64,000 nt of DNA from Patulibacter sp. (lineage in GTDB: Bacteria > Actinomycetota > Thermoleophilia > Solirubrobacterales > Solirubrobacteraceae). The DNA lies in the NCBI RefSeq assembly GCF_030655195.1, contig NZ_JAURWA010000137.1:1-64000 (forward strand), written 5' to 3'. Below are positions 25,377-34,005 of this stretch, piece after piece; position 1 is the first letter of the stretch, and the number at the start of each line of letters is the position of its first letter. Below the pieces are notes generated by a model. That model saw only the letters and a list, made by a program, of their open reading frames with translations. It was not told where the DNA came from and searched no databases. The position numbers and the translations under genes are program-made.

Positions 25377-25466
25377 CTAGAGCTCCTCCCCACGCAGCAG
25401 GGCGTACAGGAGGTACGCCCCGACGAGGAACGCGGCGAGCAGGCCGAGGACGGCTGAACCGCTCAT
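25377..25466 (-). CDS. kdpF: KdpF small membrane subunit
   Basis: 29 aa (MSGSAVLGLLAAFLVGAYLL then YALLRGEEL), one membrane helix with an acidic end, the KdpF shape. KdpF stabilises the KdpABC complex. It is directly followed by kdpA with no gap and its ATG overlaps the stop of an upstream 26-aa ORF by ATGA. Too short for reliable calling in the track except inside a longer ORF. Confidence 0.85.
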   Translation of the reverse strand: MSGSAVLGLLAAFLVGAYLLYALLRGEEL

Positions 25467-25543
25467 GCGTGGTCCAGCCCTTCGATGAGGAGCAGCATCG
25501 CGGCGAAGAAGACGACCGCGATGCCGACGGCGAGGAGATCCAT
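25463..25543 (-). CDS. 26-aa hydrophobic peptide preceding kdpF
   Basis: ATG 25543 to TGA 25463: MDLLAVGIAVVFFAAMLLLI then EGLDHA. It forms a single membrane helix ending in acidic/His residues. ATGA overlap with kdpF, G/C-ending codons, and position as the first gene of the operon all support translation. GGAG lies 4 nt before the ATG, with CACCCT and TTGACG further upstream as possible promoter parts. Similar short ORFs seem to precede kdpF in other actinobacteria (from memory). It may be an extra Kdp subunit or a leader peptide. Confidence 0.6.
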   Translation of the reverse strand: MDLLAVGIAVVFFAAMLLLIEGLDHA

Positions 25544-25736
25544 GTCTCCAGGGTGCGCCCGCCCCCGTCAACCCCGTGTGGGGGGTCGGGGCCCGAGCAT
25601 CAAGAAGGTGTGAAGGCCCGGCGGAGCCCCGTCACGCAGCCGCGGGAGGACCACGGCGGCCGCCCCTCCTGCAGCCGTCGGGGGCGATCCACGACCGTCG
25701 TTCGCGCGGCGGCCCCCACGCCGTCATCCTGTCCGC

Positions 25737-26615
25737 ATGACCGAGCTGCGCGCGGGACCCCTCACCGCCGTCTGGCGCCCCGACGTCGGCATGGTCGGCT
25801 CGTCCCTGACGCACGAGGGCGAGGAGCTGCTCGGCCAGCGCGGCGGCCTCGACGCCTACCGCGCGAAGGGCTCCGCGTTCGGGATCCCGCTGCTGGCGCC
25901 GTGGGCCAACCGGCTCTCCGGGCTGACCTACCCCAGCTCGCACGGCCAGGTGGTCCTCGACCCCGAACGCGTGAAGCTCGACGGGAACGGGCTGCCCAAG
26001 GACGGGGCGATGGCCGGCCGCGAGTGGGTCGTCGAGCACGAGTCCGGCGACTGGCTCGTCGCGTCGTTCGAGGCCGACGAGCCGGTCCTCGCCGTCTTCC
26101 CGTTCCCGCACGCGCTGCGCGTGTCGGTGCGCCTGTCGCCCGACACGATGGAGGTCACGACCTCGCTGACCGCCACCGGCGACGTCGCCGTCCCGCGGTG
26201 CTTCGGCTGGCACCCGCTGTTCACGCTCCCGGGCGTCGCGCGGGAGCACCTCGACGTGACGCTGCCGGTGGTGCGGGAGAGCACGCTCGACGACCGCGGC
26301 ATCCCGACGGGGCGCGTGCACCCGCCGCACTGGACCGACGGGCCGCTCGGCGACCGCACGCTCGACGCGGAGTACCCCGTGATCGACGGCGCCTTCGTCC
26401 TGCGGGGCGGCGGCCGGCGCCTGACGGTCCGCTTCGGGTCGCCCGAGTTCCCGGTCGGCCACGCCTGGGCCCCCGAGGGCGAGTCGTTCGTGGCGTGGGA
26501 GCCGATGACGGCGCCGACCAACGCGCTCGTGACCGGCGACGGGCTCGAGTTCGTGGCCCCCGGTGCGACGACCTCCTCGACCTTCGTGGTCGAGGTCGTG
26601 GCGGATCGCCGCTAG
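25737..26615 (+). CDS. Aldose 1-epimerase (galactose mutarotase family)
   Basis: 292 aa from GC-rich ATG 25738-region start (CATCCT 6 nt upstream). Family signatures: LLAPWANRLSG (residues ~55-65), CFGWHPLFTLPG with catalytic His (~158), and a late acidic residue in FVAWEPMTAPTNAL. Mutarotases interconvert alpha and beta anomers of hexoses. It could act on glucose, galactose or hexose-6-phosphate. Monocistronic; a TGTCCACA-type hairpin follows. Confidence 0.88.
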   Translation: MTELRAGPLTAVWRPDVGMVGSSLTHEGEELLGQRGGLDAYRAKGSAFGIPLLAPWANRLSGLTYPSSHGQVVLDPERVKLDGNGLPKDGAMAGREWVVEHESGDWLVASFEADEPVLAVFPFPHALRVSVRLSPDTMEVTTSLTATGDVAVPRCFGWHPLFTLPGVAREHLDVTLPVVRESTLDDRGIPTGRVHPPHWTDGPLGDRTLDAEYPVIDGAFVLRGGGRRLTVRFGSPEFPVGHAWAPEGESFVAWEPMTAPTNALVTGDGLEFVAPGATTSSTFVVEVVADRR

Positions 26616-26628
26616 CGGCGGGGACGCC

Positions 26629-26648
26629 GTCCACACCCGCCTGTGGAC
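26629..26648. terminator. Hairpin after aldose epimerase
   Basis: GTCCACA-cccgcc-TGTGGAC, perfect 7-bp stem 14 nt after the stop; weakly extended by flanking GACG/CGTC pairing. Confidence 0.45.
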
Positions 26649-26736
26649 ACCGTCCCGGACGGCCGCCCGACGCGTGGCCGGGCCGAAACCCCCGTGCCTA
26701 AGCGGATCGACCGTTCCGGTTGTAGGTTCTCGACCT

Positions 26737-28218
26737 ATGGCCTCCGCCCCTGCAAGCACCTCCGAACCCAACCGCTGGGCCGTCCTCGGCCTGATCGCCG
26801 TCGCGCAGCTGATGGTCGTCCTCGACGCGACCATCGTGAACATCGCCCTGCCCTCCGCCCAGGGGGACCTGGGCTTCTCGACCGAGAACCGCCAGTGGGT
26901 CGTGACCGCCTACGCCCTGGCGTTCGGCAGCCTGCTGCTGATCGGCGGTCGGCTCGGCGACCTGTTCGGCCGCAAGTGGACCTTCATCGGCGGCCTGATC
27001 GGCTTCTCCGTCGCCTCGTTCATCGGCGGGCTCGCCCCGTCCTTCGGGGTCCTCGTCTTCGCCCGGGTGCTCCAGGGCGTCTTCGGCGCGCTGCTCGCCC
27101 CCGCGGCGCTCGGCCTCCTGACGGTCACCTTCGCCGACTCGCCCGACCGCCCGAAGGCGTTCGGCATCTTCGCCGCCGTCGCCACCGCCGGCGCGTCCGT
27201 CGGGCTGCTGCTCGGCGGCGTCCTGACCGACGCGCTCTCCTGGCGCTGGTGCCTCTACGTCAACCTCGTGATCGCCGTCCCGGCCGCCATCGTGGCGCTG
27301 CGGCTGCTCTCGGCCGAGCGCAACCCGCACCGGCCGCGCATCGACTGGGTCGGCACCGGGCTGGCGTGCACCGGCCTCTTCGCGCTCGTCTTCGGCTTCT
27401 CCGAGGCGGAGCGCAACTCGTGGAGCGCCACCACGACGATCGTCTCGCTGATCGCGGCGGTCCTCCTGCTCGCCGCCTTCGTCACCACCCAGCGGCGCGT
27501 GCCCAACCCGCTGCTGCCGCTCCACATCGTCCTGCACCGCGCCCGCGGCGGCGCGTACCTGTCGATCGTGGTCGCGGCGTCGGGCATGTTCGCCGTCTTC
27601 CTCTTCCTCACGTACTTCCTGCAGGAGAACCTCGGCTACTCGCCCCTGAAGACCGGCGTCGCGTTCCTGCCGATGACGGCGGCCATCTTCATCATGGCCC
27701 CGACGATCCAGACGAAGATCCTGCCGCGGGTGGGCGTCCGCCCGATCGTGATGACGGGCATGACGCTGGGCTTCCTGTCGATGCTGCTGTTCTTCACGCA
27801 GCTCGAGCCGTCCTCGACCTACGCCGCGAACGTCCTGCCGGGCCTGATCCTGCTGGGGATCGGCATGCCGTGCGTCTTCGCGCCGTCCTTCGCGACGGCG
27901 ACCCTCGGCGTGGACCGCTCCGACGCCGGCGTGGCCTCCGCGATGGTCAACACGTCGCAGCAGGTCGGCGGCGCGGTCGGCACGGCCGTGCTGTCGACGA
28001 TCTTCACCCAGGCGTCGCAGTCCTACCGGGAGACCCACGCGGCCACCGCGTCCCTGGCCTCCGACGCCGCGGTGCACGGCTACACCTCGGCGTTCACCTT
28101 CGCGACGGTGCTCTTCGCCGTCGGCTTCCTGATCGCCACGTTCGTCCTGCCGCGACGGCTGACCCCGCAGGGGCCGCCCGCGGAGCCCGTCGCCCGGGCG
28201 GTCGAGAGCCCCGCCTGA
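26737..28218 (+). CDS. MFS transporter, DHA2 (14-TMS drug/H+ antiporter) family
   Basis: 493 aa from ATG 26737, 8 nt after TAGGTT. Motif A-like GGRLGDLFGRKWTF (residues ~68-81), motif C-like AGASVGLLLGGVLTD (~150) and LDATIVNIALPSAQGDLG in helix 1, the DHA2 hallmark. About fourteen hydrophobic spans. Members export drugs or toxic metabolites. No regulator is adjacent, and the substrate is unknown. Confidence 0.92.
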   Translation: MASAPASTSEPNRWAVLGLIAVAQLMVVLDATIVNIALPSAQGDLGFSTENRQWVVTAYALAFGSLLLIGGRLGDLFGRKWTFIGGLIGFSVASFIGGLAPSFGVLVFARVLQGVFGALLAPAALGLLTVTFADSPDRPKAFGIFAAVATAGASVGLLLGGVLTDALSWRWCLYVNLVIAVPAAIVALRLLSAERNPHRPRIDWVGTGLACTGLFALVFGFSEAERNSWSATTTIVSLIAAVLLLAAFVTTQRRVPNPLLPLHIVLHRARGGAYLSIVVAASGMFAVFLFLTYFLQENLGYSPLKTGVAFLPMTAAIFIMAPTIQTKILPRVGVRPIVMTGMTLGFLSMLLFFTQLEPSSTYAANVLPGLILLGIGMPCVFAPSFATATLGVDRSDAGVASAMVNTSQQVGGAVGTAVLSTIFTQASQSYRETHAATASLASDAAVHGYTSAFTFATVLFAVGFLIATFVLPRRLTPQGPPAEPVARAVESPA

Positions 28219-28231
28219 GCCCGCCCGGGGC

Positions 28232-29011
28232 TCAGACGACCCGGTCGACCAGGTCCGCCACCGAGTCGACGATCCGCGTGGGGACGTAGGGGAAGCGCCC
28301 CGCCGTCTCGCGCGTGGCGACGCCCGTGAGGACGAGGACCGTCTCGAGCCCCGCCTCCAGGCCCGACACGACGTCGGTGTCCATCCGGTCGCCGATCATC
28401 GCGGTCGTCTCGGAGTGCGCGTCGATGCGGTTGAGCGCCGAGCGCATCATGAGCGGGTTGGGCTTGCCGACGAAGTACGGCTCGACCCCCGTCGCGCGGC
28501 TGATCAGCGCGGCGACGGAGCCCGTCGCCGGCAGCGAGCCCTGCGGCGACGGCCCGATGTTGTCGGGGTTGGTCGCGATGAACCGGGCGCCCGCGTCGAT
28601 CAGCCGGATCGCCTGCGTGATCCGCTCGAAGCTGTAGGTGCGGGTCTCCCCCAGCACCACGTAGTCGGGGTCGCGCTCGGTCAGCGTGTAGCCCGCGTCG
28701 TGCATCGCGGTGGTCAGGCCCGCCTCGCCGATCACGAACGCCGAGCCGCCGGGGCGCTGGTCGGCCAGGAAGTGCGCGGTGGCCAGCGCCGAGGTCCAGA
28801 TCGCGGTCTCGGGGATCTGCAGGCCGCTGGCCTGCAGGCGGGCGGAGAGGTCGCGCTGCGTGTAGATCGAGTTGTTCGTCAGCACGAGGAACGGCCGACC
28901 GAGCTCCTGCAGGCGCTCCAGGAAGCGGTCGGCACCGGGCACCATCCGCTCCTCGTGGACGAGCACGCCGTCCATGTCCATGAGCCAGGAGGTGATCTCG
29001 CGCGTCGCCAT
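28232..29011 (-). CDS. HAD-IIA family sugar phosphatase (NagD-like)
   Basis: 259 aa from ATG 29011, 8 nt after TACGCT. HAD motif I is [13 protein letters not shown] (nucleophile Asp ~11), motif II LVLTNNS (~43-49), motif [11 protein letters not shown] and motif [16 protein letters not shown]. The cap domain lies between. NagD-type enzymes dephosphorylate sugar phosphates or nucleotides. Converges with the MFS gene 13 nt away. Confidence 0.92.
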   Translation of the reverse strand: MATREITSWLMDMDGVLVHEERMVPGADRFLERLQELGRPFLVLTNNSIYTQRDLSARLQASGLQIPETAIWTSALATAHFLADQRPGGSAFVIGEAGLTTAMHDAGYTLTERDPDYVVLGETRTYSFERITQAIRLIDAGARFIATNPDNIGPSPQGSLPATGSVAALISRATGVEPYFVGKPNPLMMRSALNRIDAHSETTAMIGDRMDTDVVSGLEAGLETVLVLTGVATRETAGRFPYVPTRIVDSVADLVDRVV

Positions 29012-29180
29012 CGACGGCCAGCGTAGCGGCGCCCGACCGCCGCGCCGGGGCGCGTGGACGGTCCGCGCGCCGGAGGCCGGTCACGCACGTCGTACGCCCG
29101 TCGGGCCGGACCCCACCCGCCCGGCACCGGCCGCGGGGTCGTGGTGGCATTCCGCGCCCACGTCCGTACCATGGTCGTGA

Positions 29181-29327
29181 ATGACACCCCCCGTGGACGA
29201 CGAGTCCTCCAGTCCTGAGCGTGCCGCCCCGCACGCCGACGACGATCCTCCTCGAGGTGCCGGGCGCGCCGTAGCGCGCGTCCTCCTCCGAGAGACCCTC
29301 CACCACGACGGGGTCCCGGTCCGATGA
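29181..29327 (+). CDS. Possible 48-aa leader ORF of the CNNM operon
   Basis: ATG 29181 lies 8 nt after TACCAT, the leaderless pattern, and the frame stays open to a TGA overlapping the CNNM start by ATGA. It reads MTPPVDDESSSPERAAP and is acidic then Arg-rich. Third-position G/C is only about 75%, below the surrounding genes, so it might be a regulatory leader instead of a protein gene. The rest of the ~310-bp gap to the NagD gene shows no other feature. Confidence 0.35.
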   Translation: MTPPVDDESSSPERAAPHADDDPPRGAGRAVARVLLRETLHHDGVPVR

Positions 29328-30685
29328 CCGAGGTCCTCCTGATCCTCGTGGCGCTCGCACTGGTCGCCGCCTGCGGCGGCTTCGTCGCGGCCGAGTTCAG
29401 CCTCATCACCGTCGACCGCAACGCGGTCGACAAGCTCGCCGCCGACGGCGACCGGCGGGCCACGAGCGTCTCGAACGCGCTGCGCACCCTGTCGTCGCAG
29501 CTCTCCGGCGCGCAGCTGGGGATCACCGTCACGAACCTCGCGATCGGCTTCCTCGCCGAACCCGCGATCGCCCGGCTGGTCGACGGTCCGCTCGAGTCCC
29601 TCGGGCTCAGCGACACCGCGTCGAAGGGCGTGTCGGTGATCATCGCGCTGGTCCTCGCCACCTCGGTGACGATGGTCTTCGGCGAGCTGGTCCCGAAGAA
29701 CCTCGCGATCTCCAGCCCGATCGCCACCGCCCGCGCCGTCGCCGGCTTCCAGCGCGGCTTCACGCACGGGATGGCCTGGCCCCTGCGCGTGCTGAACGGC
29801 TCCGCCAACTGGATCCTCCGCCGCATGGGGATCGAGCCGCAGGAGGAGCTGGCCTCCGCCCGCTCGGCCCAGGAGCTCTCCTCGCTCGTGCAGCGCTCCG
29901 CCGAGCAGGGCACGCTCGAGACCAACACGGCCACGTTGCTGCAGCGCTCGCTCGCGTTCGGCGAGCGACGCGCGGACGACGTGATGACGCCCCGCACGCG
30001 CATGAAGGCCATCGACGCGGACGAGTCCGTCGCCGCCGTCCTCGACCTCGCCCGCGAGACCGGGCACTCCCGCTTCCCCGTCGAGGTCGAGGACTCCGAG
30101 GAGATCGCCGGCATCGTCCACATCCGCCACGCCGTCGCCGTCGACTTCGACCGCCGCGGCGAGGTCCTCGTCGGCGACGTCATGGTCCCTCCGGTCGTCG
30201 TCCCCTCGTCGCTGGAGCTCGACCCCCTCATGACCGTGCTGCGCCAGGGCGGCCTGCAGATGGCCGTCGTCGTCGACGAGTTCGGCGGCGTCGACGGCAT
30301 CGTGACGCTGGAGGACCTGATCGAGGAGATCGTCGGCGAGGTGCTCGACGAGCACGACGACCGCAGCTCCGTCGCGCGCCGTCAGGCCGACGGCTCGTGG
30401 CTCCTGCCCGCGCTCCTGCGCCCGGACGAGGCCGAGGAGATCATCGGCGTGCCCGTCCCGGAGGACGAGGACTACGAGACGCTCGGCGGCCTCGTCGCCC
30501 TGCACCTCGAGCGCATCCCGGACGTCGGCGACGTCGTCGACCTCGGCGTGCCCGACGAGGACGACCCGCACCACCGCGTGCTCTTCACCGTCAACACCAT
30601 GGACGGCCTGCGGGTCGACGAGCTGCGGGTGGTCGTCGAGCACGTCGAGCGTCCCGGCGACGACGACGAGGAGGACGACCGATGA
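29324..30685 (+). CDS. CNNM/CorC-family (hemolysin-type) membrane transporter 1
   Basis: 453 aa. An N-terminal CNNM (DUF21) domain of three to four helices (residues ~1-190; AEFSLITVDRNAV, AQLGITVTNLAIGF, TMVFGELVPKNLAI), a CBS pair (~205-340; VMTPRTRMKAIDADES, VVVDEFGGVDGIVTLEDLIEEIVGEV) and a C-terminal CorC_HlyC domain. Family members export Mg2+ with Na+ exchange or help cobalt/magnesium resistance. It is coupled by ATGA overlap to a second CNNM gene. Confidence 0.92.
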   Translation: MTEVLLILVALALVAACGGFVAAEFSLITVDRNAVDKLAADGDRRATSVSNALRTLSSQLSGAQLGITVTNLAIGFLAEPAIARLVDGPLESLGLSDTASKGVSVIIALVLATSVTMVFGELVPKNLAISSPIATARAVAGFQRGFTHGMAWPLRVLNGSANWILRRMGIEPQEELASARSAQELSSLVQRSAEQGTLETNTATLLQRSLAFGERRADDVMTPRTRMKAIDADESVAAVLDLARETGHSRFPVEVEDSEEIAGIVHIRHAVAVDFDRRGEVLVGDVMVPPVVVPSSLELDPLMTVLRQGGLQMAVVVDEFGGVDGIVTLEDLIEEIVGEVLDEHDDRSSVARRQADGSWLLPALLRPDEAEEIIGVPVPEDEDYETLGGLVALHLERIPDVGDVVDLGVPDEDDPHHRVLFTVNTMDGLRVDELRVVVEHVERPGDDDEEDDR

Positions 30686-31728
30686 GCGACCTCGTCGGCG
30701 TCCTCATCGCGGTCGCGCTGCTCGGCTTCAACGCCTTCTTCGTCGGGGCGGAGTTCGCCCTGATCTCCGCCCGCCGGACCGAGATCGAGCCGCGGGCCGA
30801 CGCGGGCTCCCGCGTCGCCAAGATCACGCTCGGGGCGATGGAGAACGTCTCCCTGATGATGGCCGGCGCGCAGCTGGGCATCACGATCTGCTCGCTCGGC
30901 CTGGGCTACATCGGCGAGCCCGCGATCGCGCACATCCTCGAGCCGGTCTTCGCGGACCTCGGGGTCTCGGAGTCGCTGCAGTACCCCATCTCGTTCGCCA
31001 TCGCCCTGACCCTCGTGGTCTTCCTGCACGTCGTCGTGGGCGAGATGGTCCCGAAGAACATCGCGCTGGCCGGCCCCGACCGCGCGGCGCTCGTCCTGGG
31101 CCCGCCGCTCGTCCTGATCGTCCGCATCCTGCGGCCGTTCATCGCCGCACTGAACCGCGTCGCGAACATCACGCTGCGCAGCGTCGGCGTCACGCCGAAG
31201 GACGAGGTCACGAGCGCGTTCACCCGCGACGAGGTCGCCGACCTCGTCGAGGAGAGCCACCGCGAGGGCCTCCTGGAGCACGGCGAGGGCCGCCTGCTGC
31301 TCGACGCGCTGCAGTTCGAGGACCGCACCGCGCAGGCCGTGCTGCTGCCGATGGACGAGCTCGTGACGGTCTCGATCCGCACGACGCGTGCCGAGGTCGA
31401 GCGCCTGGCCGGCGAGACGGGCTACTCGCGCTTCCCGGTCGTGCTGGGCGACGGGTCGCTCTCGGGCTACCTGCACCTCAAGGACCTGCTGGCCGAGGAC
31501 GACCGGGCCCGCGACGAGGTCGTCCCCGCGCGGGACCGGCGGACGCTCCCGACCGTCGGGGTGGGCGACCGCCTGCGGACGGTGCTGCAGACGATGCAGC
31601 GCTCCCGTGCGCACCTCGCCCGCGTCGTGGACGCGGAGGATCGCGCCCTGGGCGTCGTCGCGCTGGAGGACGTGCTCGAGGAGCTCGTCGGCGAGGTCCG
31701 CGACGAGAGCCGCCGGGCCGTCGGCTGA
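30682..31728 (+). CDS. CNNM/CorC-family membrane transporter 2
   Basis: 348 aa, starting within the stop of CNNM 1 and preceded by a GAGGAGG ribosome site. DUF21 domain residues ~1-185 (GAEFALISARRTEIEPRA, AQLGITICSLGLGYIGEPAI, HVVVGEMVPKNIALAGP) and a CBS pair (~200-340) ending ALEDVLEELVGEVRDES. It lacks the C-terminal CorC domain found in its partner. The two may form a heterodimer, since CNNM proteins are dimers. It ends 2 nt before the convergent response regulator. Confidence 0.92.
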   Translation: MSDLVGVLIAVALLGFNAFFVGAEFALISARRTEIEPRADAGSRVAKITLGAMENVSLMMAGAQLGITICSLGLGYIGEPAIAHILEPVFADLGVSESLQYPISFAIALTLVVFLHVVVGEMVPKNIALAGPDRAALVLGPPLVLIVRILRPFIAALNRVANITLRSVGVTPKDEVTSAFTRDEVADLVEESHREGLLEHGEGRLLLDALQFEDRTAQAVLLPMDELVTVSIRTTRAEVERLAGETGYSRFPVVLGDGSLSGYLHLKDLLAEDDRARDEVVPARDRRTLPTVGVGDRLRTVLQTMQRSRAHLARVVDAEDRALGVVALEDVLEELVGEVRDESRRAVG

Positions 31729-31730
31729 GG

Positions 31731-32447
31731 TCAGCCGACGAGGCGGTAGCCCACGCCCGTCTCGGTGCGGATCAGCCGCGCCCCGCGGGCGCCGGCGGGT
31801 TCGCCCTCCTCGCCCGGGATCGGGGCCTCGAGCTTGCGGCGCAGGTTGGCGATGTGCGTGCGCAGGGTCGCGGTGTCGTCGGCGTAGGCCGCGCCCCAGA
31901 CCTCGAGCAGCAGCGCGCCGTGCGTCAGCAGCCGCCCGCGGTGACGGACCAGGGTACGCAGCAGCGCGAACTCGATCGGCGTCAGGCGCAGCTCCTCCCC
32001 CGCGCGCAGCACCCGGTGGTCGGCGAGATCGATCTCCAGGTCGCCGACCCGGAGGACCGCCTCGTCGACCGCCGGGGCGGCCCGGCGCAGCGCCGCCCGC
32101 AGCCGGGCGAGCAGCTCGTCGGGCCCGAACGGCTTGGTCACGTAGTCGTCGGCCCCGGCCTCGAGCGCCCGGACCTTCTCGGCCTCCTCGTCGACCGCCG
32201 AGAGCACGAGGATCGGGATCTGCGTCCACTCGCGCAGGCCCCGGCAGATCTCGACCCCGCTGCCGTCGGGCAGCATCAGGTCCACGATCGCCGCCTCCGG
32301 CGCGTGCAGCGCGGCGAGGTCGAGGGCCTCCTGCACGCCCCCCGCGGGCAACGCTTCGAAGCCCGCGTCGCGCAGCAGCACCCGCAGGGCCCGCACGATC
32401 TGCCGCTCGTCGTCGACGACCAGCACTGTGCGTCCACCCGCGCTCAC
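31731..32447 (-). CDS. kdpE: OmpR/KdpE-family response regulator
   Basis: 238 aa from GTG 32447, with GTGA overlap after the kinase gene. Receiver domain residues ~7-120 with acidic pocket VVDDE and phospho-acceptor AAIVDLMLPDGSG (Asp ~52), conserved Lys in YVTKPFGPDELLARL; winged-helix domain ~135-235 ending RTETGVGYRLV. Its partner is the C-terminal half of KdpD, so KdpE is the most likely identity and the kdp promoter at ~25.55 kb its likely target. Confidence 0.85.
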   Translation of the reverse strand: MSAGGRTVLVVDDERQIVRALRVLLRDAGFEALPAGGVQEALDLAALHAPEAAIVDLMLPDGSGVEICRGLREWTQIPILVLSAVDEEAEKVRALEAGADDYVTKPFGPDELLARLRAALRRAAPAVDEAVLRVGDLEIDLADHRVLRAGEELRLTPIEFALLRTLVRHRGRLLTHGALLLEVWGAAYADDTATLRTHIANLRRKLEAPIPGEEGEPAGARGARLIRTETGVGYRLVG

Positions 32448-33925
32448 GCCGGGCCCCCGCTCCGCCCGCGCGCCGGCGCGGCGTCGTCGGTCGCCGGCGG
32501 CAGCTCGAGCACGAACGCGGTGCCCTGCCCGGGGTAGCTCTCGGCGCGCAGCGCGCCGCCGTTGGCCTCGGCCAGGCCGCGGGCGATGGCCAGACCCAGG
32601 CCGCTGCCGGGACCGGCGGCCTCGTCGCCGCGACGGAACGGCAGGAAGAGCTCGTCGCGGTCGGCCGGCCCGAGGCCGGGACCGCCGTCGACGACCCGGA
32701 CCACCGCGTGCCCGCGCCGGCTCGCGACCCGCACCAGGACGTCGGCGCGTCCCGTCCGGGGGTCGCGCCCGTGCACCAGGGCGTTCTCGACGAGGTTGGC
32801 GACGATCCGCGCGATCTGCGTGGGATCCACGCGCGCCCGGGGCGGCGGGTCCTCGGTCTCCAACCGGACCGCCCCGGCCTCGGGGTGCGTGCGGGCCATC
32901 TCGTCCAGCGCGTCCCGGACGACGTCGTCGAGCGGCACGTCGTCGGGCCGTGGCGCGGCGGCGCCGGCCTGGACGCGCGAGAGGTCCAGGAGCTTCGAGA
33001 TCAGTCCGGCCAGGCGGTCGCTGCCCTCGACGATCCCGGCGGCGAGCTCGTCGCGCTCGGCGGACGAGACGGACGAGGAGCGCAGCGCCGCGGCGGCCAC
33101 CGAGATCTGGGTCAGCGGGGTGCGCAGGTCGTGCCCGACCGTCCGCAGCAGCGTGGTCGCGACCTCGTTGGCCCGTCGGAGCCCGGCGGCCTGGACGGCC
33201 TCCTCGGCCAGCCGCTCCCGCTCGACCGCGGCGGCGACGGCGGCGGCCAGCGCCGGAGCCGTCCGCTCGCGCAGCTCCGCCTCGGTGGCGGGCGGCAACG
33301 GCGCGTCCCACGAGAGCGCACCGACGGGGCCCGCCGGTCCCTCGAGCAGCAGGCCGCGGTCGCCCGGGGGCTCGTCCCCCGGGAACCACGGGCGCAGCCC
33401 GACGGGGACCCCGAGGTGCTCGGCCAGCCGCGCGGCGGCGGCGTCGAGCGCGGCCCGCACCGGGCTGGCCAGGAGCACGGCCCGGGTCAGCGTCGCGACG
33501 AGGTCGGCCTCGCGCCGGGCCGCGTCCGCCCGGGCCGCGTCGCGCCGGCCCCGCTCGGCGATCCGCGCGGCCGCGACCGCCACGACCAGCAGCACGACCA
33601 CGACGGCCCAGTGCCGGGAGTCGGCGAGCGCCAGCCGACCCGTCGGCGGCAGGAAGAACCAGTTGAAGGCCAGCACCGACAGCACCGCCGCACCGCTCGC
33701 GGCCACCGCGCCGTGGCGGGTGGCGACGAACAGCACCGGCAGCACGTAGAGGACGCCGAGCGAGACGACCGGCGCCTCGCCGTCGAGCGCCGCGATCGCC
33801 AGGCTCGCCACCGCGGCACCGGCGACCGCGACCCCTGCCGCGGCCAGGTGCCCCCGGCCGGGACCGCCCGCGTGGGCCCGGAAGACGGAGGGACCGCTCG
33901 GCGGTTCGACGGGGACGGGCGGCAC
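32444..33925 (-). CDS. kdpD: KdpD C-terminal half: DUF4118-GAF-HisKA-HATPase sensor kinase
   Basis: 493 aa from GTG 33925, 7 nt after TAGCCT. Four membrane helices of the DUF4118 type (residues ~25-125; SLGVLYVLPVLFVATRHG, FNWFFLPPTGRLALAD are KdpD signatures), a GAF-like linker (~150-235), HisKA with HDLRTPL (His ~271) and HATPase with NLVENALVHG, GGPGLG and GSGLGLAIARGL. The N-terminal KdpD and USP domains are absent and occur as a separate gene in the kdp operon. Together they make one complete KdpD. Confidence 0.87.
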   Translation of the reverse strand: MPPVPVEPPSGPSVFRAHAGGPGRGHLAAAGVAVAGAAVASLAIAALDGEAPVVSLGVLYVLPVLFVATRHGAVAASGAAVLSVLAFNWFFLPPTGRLALADSRHWAVVVVLLVVAVAAARIAERGRRDAARADAARREADLVATLTRAVLLASPVRAALDAAAARLAEHLGVPVGLRPWFPGDEPPGDRGLLLEGPAGPVGALSWDAPLPPATEAELRERTAPALAAAVAAAVERERLAEEAVQAAGLRRANEVATTLLRTVGHDLRTPLTQISVAAAALRSSSVSSAERDELAAGIVEGSDRLAGLISKLLDLSRVQAGAAAPRPDDVPLDDVVRDALDEMARTHPEAGAVRLETEDPPPRARVDPTQIARIVANLVENALVHGRDPRTGRADVLVRVASRRGHAVVRVVDGGPGLGPADRDELFLPFRRGDEAAGPGSGLGLAIARGLAEANGGALRAESYPGQGTAFVLELPPATDDAAPARGRSGGPA

Positions 33926-34005
33926 GTCGCGCAGGCTACGGCGCGCGCCCGCCGGAAGCCCGCGCCCCGCTGGTGCCGTACCCGGCGCCCCGGTACGGTG
34001 GCCCG

